A stretch of 64,000 bases of DNA, taken from Diphasiastrum complanatum. Lineage: Eukaryota; Streptophyta; Lycopodiopsida; Lycopodiales; Lycopodiaceae. Location of the stretch: the NCBI GenBank assembly GCA_029204225.1, contig CM055109.1, positions 3,992,299-4,056,298 of the forward strand. The letters are read 5' to 3'. Numbering within the stretch: position 1 is the first letter of the stretch; each line of letters opens with the position of its first letter. Under the pieces are notes generated by a model, which saw only the letters and a list, made by a program, of their open reading frames with translations, searched no databases and was not told where the DNA came from. Position numbers and translations under genes: made by a program. Below are positions 57,186 through 64,000 of the stretch, in pieces.

Positions 57186-57656
57186 TGTTAGAAATCAGCT
57201 TGTGATCTGATTCATTAGTATAAGCTCTAAATGTGATGATGTAATTAGTGTACAGTTTATTTGGTTTGCTATATATGGTTGTGATCGGGACGTGACCCGT
57301 TAGGATATATTGATCAAGCACTGATCCCGTAGATGGCTACTTGGGTTAGCCGGGTAACCACACGTAGGAAGAAATTAGCCTGTATAGTGATTTTGAGTTC
57401 ATTATGCTATACTCAGGGGCATGTCCTGGGTTTGTCAGTATATGTGGCCATATTGGGCCTAACTCTAGTTTGGCAGGTGGTAGGCCAGTTTAGTGACACC
57501 TTTTGAGCCCATGCAGTTTGGGGCTTTGCTATATGTATAGTGTTTCTTCATAATAGACTTAACTTTTGTTGTGCCATCTTTGAGAGCTTGTGAGGAGTGG
57601 CTATGGTGATTGTGTGATGTGATCTGCATACTGCACTAGATCCTAACAGGATTTCA
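57186..57656 (+). repeat. Copia-type 5' LTR
   Basis: TGTTAGAAATCAG … GATTTCA, 471 bases, followed three bases later by a primer-binding site. It has TATATATGG near 57270. No matching 3' LTR is seen in the window. Confidence 0.8.
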
Positions 57657-57659
57657 ACT

Positions 57660-57671
57660 TGGTATCAGAGC
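57660..57671 (+). other. Primer-binding site for initiator tRNA-Met
   Basis: TGGTATCAGAGC at the end of the LTR. Confidence 0.92.
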
Positions 57672-59300
57672 TACAGGGTGATGCAGGTATGCACGATCCG
57701 ATGGAGCTATAGGATAGTGTCTTTCACTGGGAAAAATAGCACTAAGAGCGTCTCAGGAGAGAGGACTCCATACGGGGTATAGGTAGTCCGGATGGCAGGA
57801 GACAACAAAGTTCCTTCGATCGGAGCTTCGGGGAAGATCAGAATGATCGTCGTAGGTGGATTCTGGGGAGAATTCACGAAAAATCTTGCAGTTTCGGTGG
57901 TTTCGAGGAAATCATCGGTGTTGGCTTCATGATTCACTGTGTGGACAGCCGTTTGGCACAATGGGGCTTGCAGTGGATTTGCAAAGAGCAGTGACAAAGA
58001 GCTATAACAATTTACAGGGTCAAATTTGGTTGAAAACGGAGGAAATTTGGAAATTTCCAGTTTTGTGGGGTGTTGACGGATTTATGGGAAAATCATCTTG
58101 TTTGCAGTCGATACCGCACCAATTGTCAAACTGTAAATTGCATCAGATGCCTTGAGGTAGGGCAACCTTTGTGAGACATGTAGCTGTAAGAAAGGTCTCA
58201 GAGTGATATTGGAAAATGCCCAAGATATTTTTTCTTCTTCTCATGGCTAGGGTTTTTGATGGAAAAACTCTGGATCTTGGTCTGTAGGCAGACTTTTTTG
58301 GGAGCTGTAAATGGCTACAGCTGGGCGCCCCAACTAGATGAGGATGCCTACAAAAGACTGTGGAATGCCGTGTAGCCAACATTGAGCTGGATCAGATTGT
58401 ATCTGGCAGCCATAACTTTGCAAACATGAGAGAGAAAGGAAGAAAGGTTGGGAAGAAGGCCGTGGAGAGGTTGCAGGACCTCGCGCGCGCCCAGTTGTGC
58501 GAATGCCATCATGTATAGAAGTGCGTAGCGGCTGCAGGAGAGTGTTTCGGTGCACAAAAATGTGTGTGGCCACTTGATCTCCAAGTCTTCTAATCAACGG
58601 TGAAGATCGAGTGTGGAGAGACAAATGTAGGCCGCATGATCAAGGAACACCCTTGGATGGGTTTGAAGAGATCCCTGAAAGGGCTGAAGGCCAGTCCGTG
58701 AAAATTCTTCATTAAAAATTTTCACATTGAAATGTGAATTTGGACCCGAAGGGCAGAAATGCCATTTCTTCATTAACAATTTTCAGAATGAAAATACAGT
58801 TCATTTTGCAAGGGCAAATGGCAAAGGGGCTAACTATAGCTAGAGGGCACCTTTTTTGGCCATCCTTGGGCCAAAATGACTCCTAAAACTGGCTGCTCAG
58901 AGCTAGCGGACAGAGCAATGTCATAGAGTAGGGAGAAACGCATTTTGGGGTGTTTTTGCTACCATTCTATCGAGCGGAGTGCGGGTGACCTAGTGATGGG
59001 CTACATTCGCCATTTGGGTACCGTAGGTCCAAATTTGGAGAAATTTTTGGCTGGTGAAACCTGTTACAAGGTGGTACAATGAGGCATTATCACTTTGAAA
59101 TCATTATCACTTACTTTTGACAGGGTAACAGGGTGTTTGGAGGCGGTAAATGCAGTATGGGGGCGAATGGTAGCGGAATTGTGTGGAGAAAGCTAGTTTT
59201 GGCGACGGAAGTGCAGTTTGGCGGTGTGACTACTCATCATTGGCGACAATTTTGAGAGGGCAAGCAATCATAGGTGAGAGCTAGGCATGGTATGCCGATT
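57672..59300 (+). other. Leader and non-coding internal region of the 57.2-kb copia element
   Basis: After the primer site a short frame begins MAGDNKVPSIGASGKIRM at 57793 and stops within about 50 codons (near 57930); it may be a gag remnant. From there to 59300 nothing matches gag or pol on either strand. All ORFs of 60-100 codons lack domains. Confidence 0.5.
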
Positions 59301-62099
59301 ACAAGGGAAAAATTCTTGTGAACGGGTTCAACTTTTGGAGCTAGAACCAACCAACGTCAAGTGGCATTTTGGGGGAACGCTCTCACAGGTATGATCGGCA
59401 GTGGCATTGTCGAGTCAGGTGATAGTTGCATTGACACACACATCTGTATAAGTCAAGTCAATTTTCCATATCAGTATTGCATCAGGGATGCAAATTCCAG
59501 TGATGACAGGGTGCGTATCGTTTGGTTTGGGCCATGGAAGATCTCACAGGTCACTTGGAGGGATATTGGCATGCACAGTCATGTCAGGGACTTGATGGTG
59601 GCTTTGAAGTTCACATGTCAGTGTATTCTCAGGGAGTGATTTGGAACCATTCAGAGGAGTAGCTTGGAGCTAGTTTGGGAGAATACAGGTGGGCACTACA
59701 GGGTAGATGCTCAGATCTTTGTGATCAGGGATGGCATTGGAATACCTGGTAGGGATAGCACTGCAGGATGACATGGGAAGATCATCAGGGGGTAGCTATT
59801 TCATATTGGACTTGAGTCTTTGGATTGAACATGACTTACAGGTGGAATTCATGATGGAATCAGGAAGTTGCAAATACAAATGGACAAAGCATGAAGCTTT
59901 GAGAGCCAGCTCTAGGTTGGAGAGCTGATGGAGATCGCACAAGGTGTGATCAGAGGGCAAACACTATGATGGGTGTTTTGCTAGCGATCTACTAGAGGGG
60001 ACACTGATGGTGAGGACTTCATGGTGTGCTCATTTGAGAGTACAGGTCGACATTACAGTAGGGGACCAGTCATTGGCATTGGCATCGATGGGGAGACATC
60101 TACCATCATGGGCGTGGATAGGCTACCTATAGCTTTCATGCATTTGGCTGTATTTGCAGGAGTCTAGGCTTGGCACAAGTGTTGGAATTTCCATGATGCA
60201 GGTTCTCAGGTGGTGAGATCATGGATAAGCCTAGAGGGAGTCACTCAGAGCCATATACCTCAGTACAATCAGGGAGACAGTAGTCTCGGGATCTCGTGAG
60301 CGGCAACTCAGGGATATGCTTGCGTTGGCATGGTGTCGGGTGGCACATAGCCAGGGAGAGTGAGCAGATGCTAGGAGCCAGGTGGAGCAGGTAATGCTTT
60401 GGAGTTCGGCTTGTCTAGCAGGATGGTGACCAGGATCGGAGACATCAGGTGAGCATAGTATGTGGATGACAAGTCCATTGGAGTGGCACTCAAAGAGATG
60501 CTACAGTTGCTCAGATATGATATGTCGTTTGATGTATAGATGATGTTCTTCAGCTGGTGCATCATGTGGTGACCTAGGGATGGGTCATGCCTACTTGGAG
60601 GTAGGTGGCATGGAGTGTACCTGTGGTGGTACATATCCTGAGGGCATGGAGAGCATTACGGGGTGATGTGGATCCAGCATGCCCATGGTTGTGAGCCAAC
60701 AGGGATGGAGATGGTTGCTTAGGGAGTGACAGTTGATACTTTGGTGAGTGATCAGGTGAGCTGCATGGTTATATGCACAGTGATCTCCAGGTTGGCATCA
60801 CATGTTGTTTCTATCCATCATTATTTGGTAAGCAGGATGCAGCTTTTGGTTAGATCCAGTTGGAGTCTAGTTGCACTACAGGTGGACAGATTCTTGGGGA
60901 GCTATCAATGGATAATGGATACTTGGTGATCAGATGGTACAAGGTATAGGGTTCTGGAGCTATCCTACCTGATATGCTATGGATCTGGGTGAGTTATTCA
61001 TCATGATAGTGGATCTAGTTTGCATTTGCTTTGGCTTGGACGCTATGATGGATACAGTGTTGGTGAGATAGGCTCCTTGGTGGGAGGCCTATGTACTGGT
61101 CAAATCAGAGTTGGCAATGTCAAGCATGGAAAGTTGAACCTACATGGGATGTAGGACAGGCAGATCATCATCAGTATCTCTGGGAGATGGGTATAGCCTA
61201 TGGTGAGGTTTGTGTACATTCATTCGTTGAGTTCTTGGTAGAATCTTGTGCTTGGAGCATGGGGAATGGATGGGGATCAACTTTTAGGACTTATTGGACA
61301 GGATGTCAAGGCAAAGTGGCTTGGAGCATAGCTTTCTTTGGGAGATACATCAGAGTTGAGGCTTGGAGCGCTCATTGGTTTCAGATGGTTGATCTTGGAT
61401 GATGTATGACGACATCTATGTGATATGCTTGGATGTGAGGGCATCTTGTTACAGGTGCAGGCCATGGTTGAGGACATGATTTGGTGACCAGTGGTGTAGT
61501 AGCGGATCTACAGGTGGCACAGGTGTTGGTACGACAGGATACCACTTATGGGCAGGCCTTGGTCATGAATTTGACGCTTTATCATTCGTGTTGGTTTTCA
61601 TGAGTGTGTGTGGGCTTGCATGTCGCCTTGTCACGGGAGTCTAGATCCGAGTCGGAGTTTTATGTGGTTGTGCATTTGCTACAGAAAAACAAAGTAGTCA
61701 TTTTATGCTCATTGACTTGTCATTGTGTACTAGCTGTCTATCTGGTGAGGGTGCAATCTTATGGTGGCAGTAAGATTTCCTCAGGTTGAGCCTCAGTTGC
61801 TCATTTATGTCAGTTTACAGGTTTGTGCTTGTAAGTGCCTGATAGGATGTCAGCCTAGCTAGATGGAGGATGTAAGTCTCATGGTGGCAATGGGATTTCC
61901 TCAGTTTGAGCCATGTCGCTCATGTGGTCCACTTGTGGTCAAGTCGGATTGGAGACGAGTCAGTTGGTCGAGAGTATGGTAGACTCTCTATATGAGCATT
62001 GTGTTTGCATGATACTTTGTGAGTCAAACCTGGTGGTTTGTTGGTGTGGTTGAGTGTGAGTCAAGTACATAGTAGCTGTGATATGCATAACATCTTTTG
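59301..62099 (+). other. Gene-poor, G-rich-strand region
   Basis: About 2.8 kb in which the + strand has clearly more G than C and frequent CAGGTGG, TTGGCA and GGAGCTTGG-like words. No recognisable protein, even in the longest frames (61091-61402, 59361-59639). A direct repeat of about 115-130 bases lies near 61748-61920, each copy containing ATTTCCTCAGNTTGAGCC. It is probably the internal part of a large non-coding retrotransposon derivative begun by the LTR at 57186. Confidence 0.4.
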
Positions 62100-62938
62100 T
62101 GTGAGAAATTGGCAAAAATCTAGCTTGGTATTTTTTATGATAGAAGTTTGTAAGTGAATCTCACATGTGTGGAGGATGTTCCCACGTGTGGAGAATTGTA
62201 AAGTAAATCAAAATGTTTGATATAGGGGTCTCATAGAATTTCATAGTCAAGCATTTAGGTGTAGGATGTTGATAGGGTCAAATTTGGCATAGATGGCAAA
62301 TTATCCATTTCCACTTGTAATGCCACTATTGAGCCAAAATAGAGCCAAACTTGTGCCAATTAGAGTGTAGACAAGTGTCATGCTTTTGTTTGATGAATCT
62401 TAAGAGGTCCAATAGGATTTAGAGGTGGAACCTTGTGAGGTCCAATAGAAAATTGAGGTGTGCTTGAATATAGTCCAATAGAATTTAGAGGTGCATGGAT
62501 CAATGGTCCAATAGGATTAAGAGGTGGCAAAGTGTGATCCAATCATAGTTAAGCATAAAGGTAGCTCATGAATCTATTAGTATCATTGTACTCCTCCTTT
62601 TGGATCTAATTGGTTTTGAGATTGAGTGGATTTTGAGTGTCATTGAATTTCTAGCTTTCTCTCTCTACCCGAGAGCTCATGATGGTTTTTCTCTCAGTCA
62701 AATTTGGTTTCTTAGTGTATTTCACACGTGCTAAGAGTGTTTGATCCTAACTTTGCCCATACTCCATCATTTGATGTGAAGTAGATCTAGTTTTGGAGAG
62801 ATTGAGATAGCTAGTGAGAATTATCTCACAGTTTGTTGCAAGATCTTGCATAGGAGATGGTAGCACACCATTATTTGATCCTATAGTGAGAGAGAAGCAA
62901 CATTTTTTGTTCATCATTTTTATTTATCTCCACTTTAC
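62100..62938 (+). repeat. Copia D-like LTR and leader
   Basis: It starts TGTGAGAAATTGGC, like the family D LTRs, and contains CCCACGTGTGG at about 62182, TTCACACGTGC near 62723, and CT-rich sequence near 62660. The LTR end is unclear and no TGGTATCAGAGC is found before the gag start, so the primer site is lost or changed. Confidence 0.6.
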
Positions 62939-64000
62939 ATGATTTCAATGAGTTCATACTTGTTGCAACCAAGTGAGAGATTGTCTACTTCCAATTATTC
63001 AATATGGAAGTTGAGGATGGAGTCCATCTTGATACTCCAAGATGTGATGGACATTGTACTTGGGATTGAGGAGGAGCCTCAAGTCCTTCAAGAAGTACAA
63101 AAATACAAGAAGAGAGCTAGGATGGCTCTCCACTACATTAAGATGAATGTCTCTAATGAGATATTGAGGGAGATTGGTGATTGTTCTACATCCAAGGAAG
63201 CTTGGGATTGTCTCAAGTCCATCTATGAGGCTAAGAACACCTCTAGGCTCCTCACTCTTAGAAATCAAATATTCCAAAGTAGTCAAAAGAGTGATGAGAG
63301 TGCATCTAATTATGTTTTGAGAGTCAAGGATATTCATAGGGAGCTTGCATGTATTGGTGACTCAATCAATCAAAGTGAGCGTCCAAGTCATTCTCAATGG
63401 CTTGAGAGATGAATATGACAACCTTGTCCAATCCTATGCTATTAAGGAGGAGCTACCAAGTTTGGAGGCCCTTCAAAGTGTGCTTATTTATGAAGAATCA
63501 AGACAAGAGTACAAACTCTTGAGGATGGACAAGCTATCACTCAATCATGATGATGGCAAGGTTCTATTTGCCAAGCACAAAGAGAGGAGTAAGAAGCAAC
63601 ACCATCACTTCTCTAATGACAAAGCTAAAGACCAAGATGGAGAGGAGGAGGATACCTCTCATGCTTCTAATTCAAATATCAAGAAGAAGATGATCAAGTG
63701 CTTTTATTGTGGCAAGAAAGGCCATTATGCCACCAATTGCTTCAAGAAGAAGAATCAACTCAATCAAGCCAACATCACCAATGAGAAAGAAGACTATATT
63801 GCAAGTGATGGAGAAGGCTCTCTTATGGTATCAAGCTTCTCCTCTTCCACCTTCAACAAGGATGACTCATGGTATATTGATAGTGGAGCATCTTCACATA
63901 TATGTGGCTCCAAGAACTTTTTTTCATCTATTATGCCTTATGATGGAGTCAAGGAGACCATATACTTTGCAAGTAAGCATGAGTGCAATATTGAAGGAGT
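62939..64000 (+). pseudogene. Copia gag and protease, 5' part of an element running off the window
   Basis: Starts MISMSSYLLQPSERLSTSNY, with ALHYIKMNVSNEILREIGD and NTSRLLTLRNQIFQSSQKS. A one-base frameshift near 63370 ends the first frame; the second carries QVILNGLRDEYDNLVQSYA, the CCHC knuckle CFYCGKKGHYATNC near 63700 and the protease motif DSGASSHI near 63880. Apart from that frameshift it is open to the window end. It resembles copia B (HECNIEG versus HECSIEG), so the remainder would be expected downstream. Confidence 0.9.

Noticed and set aside
59361-61402. ORFs of 60-103 codons in the G-rich region as genes
   Set aside because: They lack recognisable domains, are no longer than expected by chance for the composition, and do not join into a longer frame.

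Overview
This window is nuclear DNA of a land plant with a large, repeat-dominated genome. That rests on Ty1/copia elements whose primer-binding sites match plant initiator tRNA-Met (TGGTATCAGAGC), Ty3/gypsy elements of Tat/Athila type, plant-style LTR promoters, and almost no ordinary genes. The species cannot be named from sequence alone. No rRNA, tRNA, CRISPR array or bacterial-type operon was seen.

Layout. 1-6003: a decayed copia element (family B) split by a small non-autonomous copy of family A (54-2341) that has lost nearly all of gag-pol. 6004-7050: copia and gypsy scraps. 7051-16556: a reverse-strand family A element, split by a copia family C element (9343-15383) whose leader carries a solo LTR of family D with a perfect target duplication. 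16557-22003: gypsy E (5' LTR, long leader, gag, protease), split by a reverse copia fragment. 22004-27660: the least repeat-like part. It holds a histone H3 variant ORF with CENH3-like features (23632-24285), an unrecognised forward ORF (24288-24761) and a decayed, apparently intron-containing reverse gene (about 24800-27660). 27660-31821: several gypsy-type LTRs and leaders, including a (GA)n tract of over 300 bp. 31822-40553: a reverse copia D element with an internal deletion, split by an intact, apparently young copia A element (33933-40065) with one 1322-codon gag-pol ORF. 40554-48290: mosaic of gypsy and copia fragments. 48291-54061: a decayed reverse gypsy pol and gag. 54062-55517: reverse copia C gag and leader. 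55518-57050: further gag and RT fragments. 57186-62099: a copia LTR and primer-binding site followed by 4.4 kb with no recognisable pol and strongly G-rich on the + strand. 62100-64000: the start of another copia element, running off the window.

How the parts relate. Only the element at 33933-40065 looks able to encode its own replication machinery; its family includes a deleted copy that keeps the LTRs, primer site and leader and could be mobilised in trans. Nesting gives an age order: families B, C and D and the gypsy elements are older hosts, and family A copies sit inside them. Several LTR families share a G-box palindrome (TTCACACGTGTGAA or close variants), and several gypsy-type leaders each carry their own dispersed short motif in both orientations. 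The H3-like ORF is the item most worth following up.
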